Positions 37,667 through 46,161 of a DNA stretch of 51,960 nucleotides are shown piece after piece. This DNA is from Acidimicrobiales bacterium (GTDB lineage: Bacteria > Actinomycetota > Actinomycetes > Mycobacteriales > QHCE01). Location of the stretch: assembly GCA_003243955.1 (NCBI GenBank), contig QHCE01000061.1, positions 1 through 51,960 of the forward strand, given 5' to 3'. The notes beneath the pieces are model-generated. The model was not told the DNA's origin. It saw nothing but the letters and a program-made list of their open reading frames with translations, and searched no databases. The position numbers were made by a program, and so were the translations under genes. Positions within the stretch are counted from its first letter, which is position 1. Every line of letters starts with the position of its first letter.

Positions 37667-37819
37667 GTTTTAGGTGCCTAATTTCCGGAGCGCAAATTTC
37701 CGGCAGATTTAAAGGGAATGTCTCGGCAGGTTTAAAACAGCAGTGCAGGACCACCTACACGATGTGGGCGCCGGCATCGTGAGAGCACCGTCTGATATCT
37801 CGCTGCCGCGATGACACAG

Positions 37820-38053
37820 CTACGCTGCTTGATGGAGTTCGTGCTCGACTGCGCGGCGAATCCAGGCCGACAGTGACCGGTCATCGGCTTGCGCCTGAGC
37901 ACGCACCTCGTCGAGCAGCTCAGGGGGAAACCTCACTGGAACAATGGTAGACAGGCGTGCGTCGCGCCGTCTGCGTGGCACCCCTTGTGGTGCCTGGTTT
38001 TCGGGTTGAGCGTAGAACTGGTATTCCTGCTCAGGTGTCATCGGTGCATTCAT
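37820..38053 (-). CDS. Ribbon-helix-helix antitoxin-like protein
   Basis: A 77-residue protein with a basic middle (GVPRRRRDARLSTIVP) and a C-terminal RHH domain (PVRFPPELLDEVRAQAQADD, then RSLSAWIRRAVEHELHQ). ATG at 38053 follows GGAGAG and overlaps the stop of the upstream gene by 4 nt. The layout suggests the antitoxin of a toxin-first pair. Confidence 0.8.
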   Translation of the reverse strand: MNAPMTPEQEYQFYAQPENQAPQGVPRRRRDARLSTIVPVRFPPELLDEVRAQAQADDRSLSAWIRRAVEHELHQAA

Positions 38054-38355
38054 CGATCTCTCCAATACTGGTTGGCCAGGTCTCTCGAAGCTTGGTAACA
38101 GCCAATTGGGCGGCAATGACGGGCATCGCCGGAACGCGATGGTGCCAACGGCGCCATCAGAACCGGGCCATCCACTGCAGCGACCATTAGCCAGTGAGCT
38201 GGCGGTTTTGCCGGGTAGAACAATGGATCACTGGCCCATATCTCCATAATGTCGTCGATGCCCAAATGTGGATGCTTAAACAAGTGCGCAGCTTGAGTAT
38301 CGATTTCGAACGGATCCACGTGGTCCAGAAAATCCGGATCGCACCTTTCACTCAC
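38050..38355 (-). CDS. Putative toxin partner of the RHH protein
   Basis: A 101-residue protein I cannot place with certainty. It contains FKHPHLGIDDIMEIWASDPL, FYPAKPPAHWLMVAAVDG, and ends YQASRDLANQYWRDR. The middle resembles small toxins of the BrnT kind (short beta-rich domain ending in a helix), and the ATGA overlap with an RHH gene supports a toxin-antitoxin pair. GTG at 38355 starts it. Actual family and target are unknown. Confidence 0.65.
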   Translation of the reverse strand: MSERCDPDFLDHVDPFEIDTQAAHLFKHPHLGIDDIMEIWASDPLFYPAKPPAHWLMVAAVDGPVLMAPLAPSRSGDARHCRPIGCYQASRDLANQYWRDR

Positions 38356-38454
38356 ACTTCTAGCGTATTACAATCGGCTACAGAAATCCACAGAAGGATA
38401 TTCGGCGAGGGCCTGACATGCTTTCCAATCTCAGCGCTATGGACCCAGGCCTCG

Positions 38455-38494
38455 CCTAACGGCTGAGCTGCCCGGTTGGGCCATTGGCGCGTAG
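38455..38494 (+). repeat. Degraded duplicate of the msrA 3' end
   Basis: CCTAACGG-CTGAGCTGCCC and the run to GCGTAG match 37625-37666 (last codons and stop of msrA) at about 75 percent, with one or two base deletions. It probably marks an old duplication that spanned the RHH/toxin pair. Confidence 0.5.
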
Positions 38495-38573
38495 TAGCGA
38501 CCGGCGGTGAGCGCCTTGGCACCTCGGCCGCATACTTAGACGAGCTCAGCCACCATCAATCCTAGGGGAAGCA

Positions 38574-38870
38574 ATGACAACATTAGGTCTATTGGTGCAG
38601 TTAGAAGCCAAGCCTGGCAGAGAAGACGAGGTCGCGGAGTTTTTGAAAGCCGGCCAAGCGCTCGTTGCGCAAGAACCCGGCACGATGGCATGGTTCGGTG
38701 TCCGGATGGGCCCGTCTACGTTCGGTATCTTCGATGCCTTCGATGACGCGGCAGGTCGGGATGCGCACCTGTCGGGCCCGGTGGCCGAAGCCCTGATGAC
38801 ATCCGACCTATTCGCTGGGCCGCCCAGCATCGTCAAAGTGGATGTCCTCGCCGACAAGCTCCCCAAGTAA
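38574..38870 (+). CDS. Antibiotic biosynthesis monooxygenase (ABM/YgiN-like) protein
   Basis: A 98-residue protein of the dimeric ferredoxin-like ABM fold: LGLLVQLEAKPGREDEVAEF, EPGTMAWFGVRMGPSTFGIF and FDDAAGRDAHLSGPVAEAL. Members act as quinol monooxygenases or small dimers of unknown role. A GGGGAAG site lies six nt before the ATG. Confidence 0.85.
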   Translation: MTTLGLLVQLEAKPGREDEVAEFLKAGQALVAQEPGTMAWFGVRMGPSTFGIFDAFDDAAGRDAHLSGPVAEALMTSDLFAGPPSIVKVDVLADKLPK

Positions 38871-38918
38871 CCGCGGTTAAACCGGCCGTATCGATATCGA
38901 ACACGTTAACTCTGGGAC

Positions 38919-39365
38919 ATGCACTCCGAGCACAGAAACCCTCCTGAGGCGCACCGCCTACGGCCTAGCGCCGTCATTATGGTCGCGGTCGGCGGTGCGG
39001 TGGGAGCACTCGCGCGTTATGGCATCAGCGAATGGTTTCCGTCCACCGAGCCGGGTTTTCCATGGGCAACGTTCTGGATCAACGTCAGCGGCTGCGCCCT
39101 TATCGGCGCACTGTTGGTGCTCATCGATGAGGTATACGCCGCGCCACACTCGTTGTGGCGACCAGCGCTGGCTACCGGTGTGCTCGGCGGCTACACCACG
39201 TTTTCGACGTACTCGGTGGAAACTATGCAGCTGCTGCGCGGCGGTCATATCGCTATGGGCGTCGGATACGCCATAGCTACCGTGATTACGGCACTGGCGG
39301 CACTGTATCTGGCTGAGCTACTGACCCGACGAATCGCCACCGATCGAGCACGGCGGCAACCGTGA
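38919..39365 (+). CDS. crcB: Fluoride channel subunit CrcB/Fluc (first of pair)
   Basis: A 148-residue protein with four membrane helices, the Fluc motif WINVSGCALIGALL, and GGYTTFSTYSVET, which lines the fluoride pore. It overlaps the second crcB gene by 4 nt, so the two subunits are probably made together and form a heterodimeric channel as in other actinobacteria with paired genes. No fluoride riboswitch was recognised in the 48 nt upstream. Confidence 0.93.
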   Translation: MHSEHRNPPEAHRLRPSAVIMVAVGGAVGALARYGISEWFPSTEPGFPWATFWINVSGCALIGALLVLIDEVYAAPHSLWRPALATGVLGGYTTFSTYSVETMQLLRGGHIAMGVGYAIATVITALAALYLAELLTRRIATDRARRQP

Positions 39366-39730
39366 CGGCGCTGCTGGTGGCACTCGGCGCCTGTCTCGGC
39401 GCGTCGCTGCGGTACACGCTTGACCATGTGGTGCACATCCGATTGCGTTCCCGGTTCCCATGGGCAATCTTTGCGGTAAACGTCATTGGCTCGCTGATTC
39501 TGGGAGGCCTAATAGCAGCGGCGGAATCTTTGCCAAAAGGGGTAGCCGCGCTGCTGGGTGCTGGTCTGTGTGGCGGCCTCACCACGTACAGCACGTTCGC
39601 ACATCAGACGATCCGGCTGGCAGAGCAGGGACGCCGCGGCCTAGCTGTGCTCTACGCCGCGAGCAGTGTGCTGAGTGGCCTAACCGCGGCGGCACTGGGC
39701 TATTGGGCGAGCTTCACGCTGTGGGGGTAA
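39362..39730 (+). CDS. crcB: Fluoride channel subunit CrcB/Fluc (second of pair)
   Basis: A 122-residue partner of the preceding gene, with ALGACLGASLRYTLDHVV, FAVNVIGSLILGGLI and GGLTTYSTFAHQT. GTG at 39362 overlaps the first gene's stop (GTGA). Fluc pairs export fluoride and protect enolase and pyrophosphatase (family knowledge). Confidence 0.93.
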   Translation: MTALLVALGACLGASLRYTLDHVVHIRLRSRFPWAIFAVNVIGSLILGGLIAAAESLPKGVAALLGAGLCGGLTTYSTFAHQTIRLAEQGRRGLAVLYAASSVLSGLTAAALGYWASFTLWG

Positions 39731-40026
39731 CACTGCAGGTATTCGATGAGAACCCATTCCGGGAACCAACCGTCTCCTTTCACTTTCCTGCCGAGAAGCT
39801 GGAGATCCCGCTCCTAGTGCTCCGCAGATTCATGGGATCGTGGAGCACGAGGTGGGAGAGGTGCCGGCCTAGCTGAAGTAGGTATTTCGCTGGTCGAGTT
39901 GCCAGTGCATGGACAGCGCGCTTAGGGCCTGGCTGCGGCAGCACTGGGTTTGGGGTGGACTCTCCTACTTTGAAGCTAGAGCTCAAAGGGCGGCTAAGCC
40001 ATAAAATAATAGAGTTATCCTATGTT
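39731..40026. other. Intergenic stretch without a recognised gene
   Basis: After crcB a short reading frame continues (FHFPAEKLEIPLLVLRRFM) but it has no start context or family resemblance. The segment becomes AT-rich towards 40010-40080, where the promoter of the toxin-antitoxin pair is expected. Confidence 0.5.
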
Positions 40027-40047
40027 TGTACGGGCAAAAACCGTACA
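40027..40047. promoter_or_regulatory. Candidate operator of the DUF1778-GNAT pair
   Basis: TGTACGG and CCGTACA form a 7-bp inverted repeat around GCAAAAA, about 106 bp before the antitoxin ATG, in AT-rich sequence. RHH antitoxins of this kind usually bind such palindromes at their own promoter. Confidence 0.45.
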
Positions 40048-40152
40048 CTAAAACAGGGTACTAATCTTAGACAACTACAGGCCGTTGACCCGGAATCTAG
40101 CTACTCAGGCGACTTAGTAACGATCGTCTCCATCATCCAGGAAGGCCAAGCC

Positions 40153-40425
40153 ATGACCACCACCAAAGGCGATCGCCTTGAGCTGCGCGTCAGTGCGACT
40201 GATCGCACCCTGATCGAAAACGCGGCCATTCGGCTGCGAGAGAGTATCTCCGATTTCACCCGCGGCGCGGCGGTAAGACGAGCAGAACGCGTACTGGCGC
40301 GCTCTAACGACACCTTAATGCCCGAGGAACAGTTCGACGCGCTACTACATTCTTTGGATCAGCCCGATGACGCGCCCGCGCTCGCTCGCGCATTCGCGCA
40401 GCCGAGGAAGTTTAGCCGAGGGTGA
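40153..40425 (+). CDS. DUF1778 (TacA-like) antitoxin
   Basis: A 90-residue protein: an N-terminal ribbon-helix-helix (DRLELRVSATDRTLIENAAI, RLRESISDFTRGAAV) and a C-terminal arm (MPEEQFDALLHSLDQPDDAP) that in this family wraps the toxin. AGGAAGG precedes the ATG. It overlaps the toxin start by 4 nt. Confidence 0.9.
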   Translation: MTTTKGDRLELRVSATDRTLIENAAIRLRESISDFTRGAAVRRAERVLARSNDTLMPEEQFDALLHSLDQPDDAPALARAFAQPRKFSRG

Positions 40426-40925
40426 GCTATCGATCACGACTCCTGGATAGTCAACACGATGTTGAGGCTTTCGACTGCACAGTCGAAAGCCTCAACGTCT
40501 GGTTACGTACCTGCGCACAACGCGCACAGCAATCAGACACTGCGCGAACCTATGTGTGGACTGAAACTAGCACCAGCTCCGCAGTGGTCGCATACTTTTC
40601 GATAACGCCTACAGCAGTGCTTCGGAAAGAACTCACTGGCGGCCTAGCCGGAGGTATTTCATCAAACGTCCCCGGCTACTTACTCGCTCGGTTGGCGCTA
40701 GATAAGACCCGACATGGTCAAGGTCTCGGTACTCAACTCCTGGTGGATGCCATCAAACGTATGGTCGAAGCCTCAGAACGTTATGGAGGGCGCCTCATTG
40801 TGGTCGACGCAGCAGACCAAGCCGCTTTTGCCTTCTATCGCCGACATGACTTTATCCCAATCAAGGACAACCCAAGTCGGCTAGTGCTGAAGATCTCTAC
40901 CGCGCGTCGAGCCGCTGAAGCCTAA
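40422..40925 (+). CDS. GNAT-fold (TacT-like) toxin
   Basis: A 167-residue acetyltransferase with the family start FDCTVESLNVWLRTCAQ, YFSITPTAV, the acetyl-CoA motif LARLALDKTRHGQGLGTQLL (RxxGxG) and AFAFYRRHDFIPI (the Tyr of the catalytic region). TacT-type toxins acetylate aminoacyl-tRNA and stop translation; this is family knowledge. GTG at 40422 overlaps the antitoxin stop. Codons 14-25 form a perfect 16-bp hairpin (40461-40496). Confidence 0.9.
   Translation: MSYRSRLLDSQHDVEAFDCTVESLNVWLRTCAQRAQQSDTARTYVWTETSTSSAVVAYFSITPTAVLRKELTGGLAGGISSNVPGYLLARLALDKTRHGQGLGTQLLVDAIKRMVEASERYGGRLIVVDAADQAAFAFYRRHDFIPIKDNPSRLVLKISTARRAAEA
40461..40496. promoter_or_regulatory. 16-bp perfect hairpin inside the toxin gene
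   Basis: GTTGAGGCTTTCGACT (40461-40476) and AGTCGAAAGCCTCAAC (40481-40496) pair fully around GCAC. It sits about 40 nt after the toxin GTG, in the codons for the conserved EAFDCTVESLN region. It could slow or control translation of the toxin or stop transcription, but it has no T-run. Confidence 0.6.
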
Positions 40926-41149
40926 TAACTTAGCCCATGCCCGAAGGGGTACGCGACGCCTTTACCGTCGGGCGCCGGTATAGCGACTGGGAGTTTGCCA
41001 GTCGGTTTGAGCTCACCGAATAGCACCTTAGTTATTGACTCCAGCGCTGGCTCTGAGGAACCATAACTCGCCAGCCAGGCGCTGACGTCCGAAAATTGAG
41101 CGGCGTCATAGGGCTCACCCACGGCATGAGAGCAGCGGTGCGGCGCAGG
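40922..41149 (-). pseudogene. C-terminal remnant of a GH3 beta-glucosidase/hexosaminidase
   Basis: The last 66 codons have the end of a glycoside hydrolase family 3 protein: AWLASYGSSEPALESITKVL, FGELKPTGKLPVAIPAPDG and VAYPFGHGLSY. In frame, it is closed upstream by a stop at about 41150. The several hundred residues with the catalytic domain are missing. It resembles the end of LpqI-type proteins. Not functional. Confidence 0.88.
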
Positions 41150-41211
41150 CTACGGCAACCGGTCCGAATCATCACATTTACCCTCGCGGTCATGGAAACC
41201 TGTGCTCACTT

Positions 41212-42312
41212 TTAACTTACTGTTGGTAGTGACATTGTGGTCGGAGTGCGCCTGCGCAGGTGTGCGCGTTCGCCGCTCACCACAGCCAGCAGCAACAAAT
41301 CCGCGACAACGAAAAGCACAGTGGTGAACTGCTGTACCTCAAACTGAAAGACGCGCGTGAGCAACAGGTTCACCAGCAGAGCATGGTGAAAAAAGCCGAA
41401 GGCAGCGGCGGGATTAACCGTCAGGCGAATGAGGCCAATCACTACGAGTACACCAGTAGCGGTGGCCGTTACCGTGCCCAGCAGCAGAATAGCCGTACTC
41501 GCCGATTTGGCCTGAACTACGGCTAGGTCTACACCCCCGTCGAGCAACCGATTGTAGAGCTGGGCCCCAAGGCCCTGCACTACATAACCGCTCTCAACCA
41601 CCAACACAACCACCGCCGCGGCTCGAACGAGGCGTTGCCGCACCAGTCGATCGAAGAACCGGTGCTTAAAAGTGCGGACGGCTTGGAGTGGGTCGGCCAG
41701 CTCGTAGGGATCTTCTGGAATGGCAGCCAGTAGCGCCGTAGTTTCTACCGCACCTACAGCACCCGATGCTCGGGCCAAGAGCTGTTGCGCGGCGGCCCGC
41801 CGCTCACGAGTAAAACCACCTGCCACGCCAGCAATGGTTTGGTCCAGCGCTCCGGCCAAGTATTCGGCTCGGTGGCGTTGTCGGTGCCCATGCAGGGCAT
41901 TGATGAACAGCGCCAACAGCATGAGGATCACGTATATGATCGCCGGTGCCGGACGGTAGAAGTAGTTATTTTGGCTAGTGACGAATTTACCGACTTCGTC
42001 AATGAACAGCCCGAACCCCACACCCGCTACTACGGCGGCCAACGGGCGTACAACCGGCCCGATGAAAGACAGCAGGAGCAACATCGCCAGGATCATCAGC
42101 AGTCCGCCCCACAGCACGTGGGCAATGTGCAGAGTCTTCCCACCGACCTGGGGATAGCCGGTGGCGGCCAGAATGGCCCGCGTAATCAACACCGTGGCCA
42201 CAGCCGAGACCAGCATACCCACCAGATGCGGCACCGCTTGGCTATCTCGAGACAGCCCCCAGCGCAGCAACCGACTGTAATGACCCGGTCTGAAGTGGTG
42301 TTGTTTGACCAT
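41212..42312 (-). CDS. Polytopic membrane protein of unknown function
   Basis: A 366-residue protein with about eight helices: three to four in the first 140 residues (LVGMLVSAVATVLITRAIL; VLWGGLLMILAMLLLLSFIG; AAVVAGVGFGLFIDEVGKFV), a cytoplasmic segment (about 140-230; EDPYELADPLQAVRTFKHRF) and helices again to residue 350. The EVGKFVTSQNNYFYRPAPAI stretch is probably conserved. I do not recognise the family. It is divergent from the phosphatase-like gene. Confidence 0.75.
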   Translation of the reverse strand: MVKQHHFRPGHYSRLLRWGLSRDSQAVPHLVGMLVSAVATVLITRAILAATGYPQVGGKTLHIAHVLWGGLLMILAMLLLLSFIGPVVRPLAAVVAGVGFGLFIDEVGKFVTSQNNYFYRPAPAIIYVILMLLALFINALHGHRQRHRAEYLAGALDQTIAGVAGGFTRERRAAAQQLLARASGAVGAVETTALLAAIPEDPYELADPLQAVRTFKHRFFDRLVRQRLVRAAAVVVLVVESGYVVQGLGAQLYNRLLDGGVDLAVVQAKSASTAILLLGTVTATATGVLVVIGLIRLTVNPAAAFGFFHHALLVNLLLTRVFQFEVQQFTTVLFVVADLLLLAVVSGERAHLRRRTPTTMSLPTVS

Positions 42313-42517
42313 AGTGGCCCATGCTAGTCAGGCACTCAGACGGTTTCTCGGAAGCGCCTAAGGCGGCGAGGGATTGGGGGCGTTCCCGAGTAAACGCCCA
42401 GATGCAAGGCAGGGGTACTCTCCCTGCGCGGCATGACAACGACAGGAGCACCAACGCGCTCGCCAAAATGGGCGGTCTGAAAATGCGGGGCAGGCCAGGG
42501 ACGGCTACGTTCATACC

Positions 42518-42943
42518 GTGATCACTACATGGGAGCCCACGGCCGCGGGTGTGCTACGACTGCCCTCGGACCGACTCATCCGCGGTCGGGCGCTAAGACG
42601 CCCGCTCCCGCAGGGCCCGCAGCCCGATTTTGCGCTCTACCTGCTGGGCCATCAGCCACCGCCGGTTACCTGGGAAAACCGGTGGCTCCGCTGGCCCGAC
42701 TTTTGGCTGCCGTCCGACACAACAACCATCGACGCGCTGCGCGAGGCATGGGCACGCGCCGAGACCGAGCGCGTTGAGATCGCCTGCAACGGCGGGAAAG
42801 GACGCACCGGCACTGCCCTGGCATGCCTCGTGGTGCTCGACGGGATACCCAACCGTGATGCGGTCGCCTACGTTCGGCAGCACTACACCCCACGCGCCGT
42901 TGAAACACCCTGGCAACGCCGTTTCGTCTCCCGCTTCCAGTAA
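42518..42943 (+). CDS. Tyrosine-phosphatase-like protein (CX5R)
   Basis: A 141-residue protein with the P-loop CNGGKGRTGTALACLV (Cys-x5-Arg) and the upstream aspartate-rich WLPSDTTTIDALREAW, matching small cysteine phosphatases of the PTP/DSP superfamily. The usual HC before the loop is AC. GTG at 42518 starts the frame; the ribosome site is weak. The substrate is unknown. Confidence 0.78.
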   Translation: MITTWEPTAAGVLRLPSDRLIRGRALRRPLPQGPQPDFALYLLGHQPPPVTWENRWLRWPDFWLPSDTTTIDALREAWARAETERVEIACNGGKGRTGTALACLVVLDGIPNRDAVAYVRQHYTPRAVETPWQRRFVSRFQ

Positions 42944-43433
42944 CGGTATTACTCCTCAGCCACGACCCCAAGGTGCCCCACCGACCCAGTTAGCCTTCCA
43001 GTCGCAGCAGCAGGTATGCCAGTCGGGTGTTCCTTGCGTAGGCAGGGATGGCTCCCCGATGTTTTTCGTAAGCGCCGAGGCTAGCGGTAACTAGGCGACA
43101 ATATTCACCCCGTTTCACGGACTACTCGCCGGACTGATGCCTTATTGTTTCTGGAGTAGTCCAACTTGCCGCTGCTGGTGGCGTTAGTCGTGGCTTTGTA
43201 GGTTACCGAACAGTTCTCGACGCTCTCTAGATCCCCGACACAGGCACCGGCTCGCCAGGCGGAGGCCGTCAAAACAGAGTAGAAGTTACTGATAGGGACG
43301 GGCTGCTCACCTTGGGTAGCCAACCAACGGTGATAGGAGAAGTTCCCACACGCGTAAGAGTGTCAAGTGCGCCCAGCGTCTACCGTGGACTAGCACACGT
43401 TTGAACCGGACTACAGGTGGGAATCGAAACAGC
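42944..43433. other. Intergenic stretch, possibly with a decayed frame
   Basis: Only a minus-strand frame (43105-43323, TTG start, no ribosome site) is seen, containing GACVGDLESVENCSVTYKAT, which looks like part of a secreted protein but lacks a signal peptide. I cannot support it as a gene. Confidence 0.4.
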
Positions 43434-45278
43434 ATGGCGCAGCTCGGGGCATCCGGTGGACCCAACAGGCGGAGCTCTAGCATCGCCGACTACGGCTTCC
43501 TCTCCGACTGCCACAGCGCCGCGCTGCTGACCCGCGACGGTTCCGTGGACTGGTGGTCTCCGGAGCGATTCGATGCGCCATCGGTCTTTGCTCGACTGCT
43601 CGATCCCGATGCGGGGCATTGGTCTATGCGGCCCACGCAGACCTTCACCAGCCAAAGGTCCTACGTTGGACGGTCCCTGGTGTTGCGTACCACCTTCTAC
43701 ACTGAGCACGGTTCGGTAGCCGTCACCGATGCCTTAGCGCAGCAACCATCAGTCCGGGGCCACCAGCTGGGGCAGCAGGCGCCACATGCGCTCATCCGGG
43801 TAGTTGAGGGTCTCACCGGCACAGTAAAGATGCACACTGAGTGCGCCCCACGCATTGAATATGGCCGGGTACTGCCGCACCTAACGCCGGTTGACCGCGG
43901 GGTGCAAGCCCAAGCGGGAGGGGTCACTCTCCAGCTGAACGCCAGCACTCCACTTGATTGTTCGCAGGCGAGCATCACCAGTACTTTTACTGTTGCCGCG
44001 GGTCAAACCCACACGTTCTGCCTCAGCTACGCACCCACTTACACCGACGGTGAACCTGCCGACCTTGATGCCACGCGCTGCCTCGCCGGCACAGTAGAGG
44101 CATGGGAATCCTGGGCACAGCTGCACAACACATTCCATGGCCACTATGCCGATCTAGTGCAGCGCAGCTCGCTGGTGATTCAAGGGCTGACGTACCAACC
44201 CAGTGGTGCCGTTGTCGCCGCCGCAACTACATCCCTGCCCGAAGTACTCGGCGGGGAGCGTAACTACGACTACCGATACGCATGGCTGCGAGATTTCACC
44301 TTGACCATGCGCGCCCTGTGGATCGCGGCCTGCCCCGACGAAGCACAGGCACTGTTTCAGTGGGTAGCCCTGGCGACCGGCCGCATCGATGGTCAGCGGC
44401 TTCCGATCATGTACTCGGTGACCGGCGAGCGCGACGTGAGTGAGCACCAGCTGGATCATTTGGCCGGTTTCGCCAACAGTAAACCAGTCCGGGTTGGAAA
44501 TGAGGCCTGGAAGCAACGACAGCTCGACGTGCTCGGCGAGATCCTCGATGCAGCCTACTTACTCAAAGACGAGTTGGAGCCGATCGGACCGCAAGTACGG
44601 GAGCTCCTCATCGGGCTCGCCGAACAAGCCAAGCACAACTGGCGAGCACCCGATGCCGGTATGTGGGAGGCGCGCGACAAGGAGCGCCCGTATCTGTCGT
44701 CAAAAGTACTGTGCTGGGTGGCTCTGGATCGTGCGGTGAAACTAGCGCCGAAACTGGGCGACGCGGCAAAACCAGGATCTCCAATGGAACAGTCTTGGGC
44801 CACCGAACGCGACGAGATCCATCGAACGGTGTTAAAACGCGGATGGAATCCCAAGATCGGAGCGTTCACCGGAGCGTTCGAGTCCGACGAGCTGGACGCT
44901 TCGGTGCTGCTGATGCCACTGGTAGATTTCCTTCCCGCCGAAGACCCGCGTATGCGCGCCACCATCGACCTCATCTCCACCAAACTGGGTTCGAACGGCC
45001 TGATTCGGCGATGGGACACTGATCCTGGCGGCTTTCTGCTGTGCACATATTGGCTAGTGGAGTGTCTCGCGCTGGCTGGCGAGGTGGAGAAAGCCTCGAG
45101 CTGGTTCGATCAAGCTAACTCCTATGCCAATGACCTTGGTCTGCTGAGTGAACAAGCTGATTCGGCCAGCGGAGAGCTGCTGGGTAACTTTCCGCAGTTG
45201 TTTTCCCACATTGGGCAAATCAATGCCGCATGGCGATTGAACCAATCAAAATCCGGTAATAGAGCTCAAGACAGTTAA
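43434..45278 (+). CDS. Glycoside hydrolase family 15 protein (glucoamylase or trehalase type)
   Basis: A 614-residue protein with an N-terminal beta domain (SIADYGFLSDCHSAALLTRD, GSVDWWSPERFDAPSVFARL) and an (alpha/alpha)6 catalytic domain with LGGERNYDYRYAWLRDFTLT, KHNWRAPDAGMWEARDKERP (Glu candidate general acid) and GGFLLCTYWLVECLALAG. Actinobacterial members include trehalases (Rv2402-like) and glucoamylases; which one cannot be told here. Next to an SDR resembling glucose 1-dehydrogenase, 38 nt downstream on the same strand. Confidence 0.9.
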   Translation: MAQLGASGGPNRRSSSIADYGFLSDCHSAALLTRDGSVDWWSPERFDAPSVFARLLDPDAGHWSMRPTQTFTSQRSYVGRSLVLRTTFYTEHGSVAVTDALAQQPSVRGHQLGQQAPHALIRVVEGLTGTVKMHTECAPRIEYGRVLPHLTPVDRGVQAQAGGVTLQLNASTPLDCSQASITSTFTVAAGQTHTFCLSYAPTYTDGEPADLDATRCLAGTVEAWESWAQLHNTFHGHYADLVQRSSLVIQGLTYQPSGAVVAAATTSLPEVLGGERNYDYRYAWLRDFTLTMRALWIAACPDEAQALFQWVALATGRIDGQRLPIMYSVTGERDVSEHQLDHLAGFANSKPVRVGNEAWKQRQLDVLGEILDAAYLLKDELEPIGPQVRELLIGLAEQAKHNWRAPDAGMWEARDKERPYLSSKVLCWVALDRAVKLAPKLGDAAKPGSPMEQSWATERDEIHRTVLKRGWNPKIGAFTGAFESDELDASVLLMPLVDFLPAEDPRMRATIDLISTKLGSNGLIRRWDTDPGGFLLCTYWLVECLALAGEVEKASSWFDQANSYANDLGLLSEQADSASGELLGNFPQLFSHIGQINAAWRLNQSKSGNRAQDS

Positions 45279-45316
45279 ACCAACAGCCCTATCCACGAAC
45301 AAGACAGGAGAGATCG

Positions 45317-46096
45317 ATGACGAACCGGCTCACCGGCAAAGTAGCACTGATCACTGGCTCAGATTCTGGAATTGGTCAGGGCAGTGCCATAGAGTTCGCC
45401 AAGGAAGGCGCCAATGTTGTCGTGCATTATCTACACGACCAGTCTGGAGCGCAGCAGACGCGTCAGCGCATCGAGGCTGCCGGCCAACGTGCCATTGTCG
45501 TGCAAGGCGACATCGGTGACGAGGCTCAAGTAGAACAGCTCTTTCGTGCCGCCGTCTCTGAGTTCGGCACAGTGGATATCTTGATGAACAACGCCGGCGA
45601 AGACGCCTCCGGAGTCGAGGTGGCCGACATGGAAACCAAGCTGTGGGACCAAAAAATCCGCACGAACGTCTACGGCACATTCTTCTGCTGTCGAAGCTTT
45701 ATTCGGCTCCGCAAGCAAGCCGGCGGTCATGGCAAGATCATCAACGTCACCTCAGTGCACCAGACGGTGCCGCGAGCCGGCGCGGCTGACTACGACTGTT
45801 CCAAAGGCGCTATCGCCAATCTCACCACCACCTTGGCGCTGGAGCTTGCCCCGCTGAGCATTAACGTCAACAACATCGCGCCAGGAATGGTACTTACTCC
45901 CTTCAATCAACAAGCAGTCGACGATCCGAGCGTCCGCGAGAAACAAGTACAGAGCATCCCGCTTAAACGGGCTGCCGAACCTGCGGAGATCGGCAGGTTA
46001 GCGGTGTTCTTAGCCAGTGATGACGCGGCCTATGTCACCGGCTCAACCTACGTCATGGACGGCGGTCTCATGCAGAACCAAGGCCAGGGCGCCTGA
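45317..46096 (+). CDS. Short-chain dehydrogenase (glucose 1-dehydrogenase-like)
   Basis: A 259-residue SDR: NAD(P) motif TGSDSGIGQG, MNNAGED, catalytic Ser in NVTSVHQ and YDCSKGA (Tyr and Lys), and GSTYVMDGG near the end. The sequence resembles glucose 1-dehydrogenases, in keeping with a glucose-releasing GH15 enzyme upstream, but the substrate is inferred. A CAGGAGAG site precedes the ATG. A small hairpin (GAGAGC-GCTCTC) follows its stop. Confidence 0.88.
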   Translation: MTNRLTGKVALITGSDSGIGQGSAIEFAKEGANVVVHYLHDQSGAQQTRQRIEAAGQRAIVVQGDIGDEAQVEQLFRAAVSEFGTVDILMNNAGEDASGVEVADMETKLWDQKIRTNVYGTFFCCRSFIRLRKQAGGHGKIINVTSVHQTVPRAGAADYDCSKGAIANLTTTLALELAPLSINVNNIAPGMVLTPFNQQAVDDPSVREKQVQSIPLKRAAEPAEIGRLAVFLASDDAAYVTGSTYVMDGGLMQNQGQGA

Positions 46097-46161
46097 GAGC
46101 ATGGCGCTCTCCCTGAAGCTGATGGGGTAAATCTACCCCCGCACTGTGTGAATTAGGCCTA

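Noticed and set aside
38871-38918. Fluoride riboswitch before the crcB pair
   Set aside because: The 48-nt gap is short and lacks the crcB-motif sequence pattern.
43105-43323. Possible 72-codon minus-strand gene
   Set aside because: TTG start, no ribosome site, no signal peptide and no family; perhaps a decayed frame.
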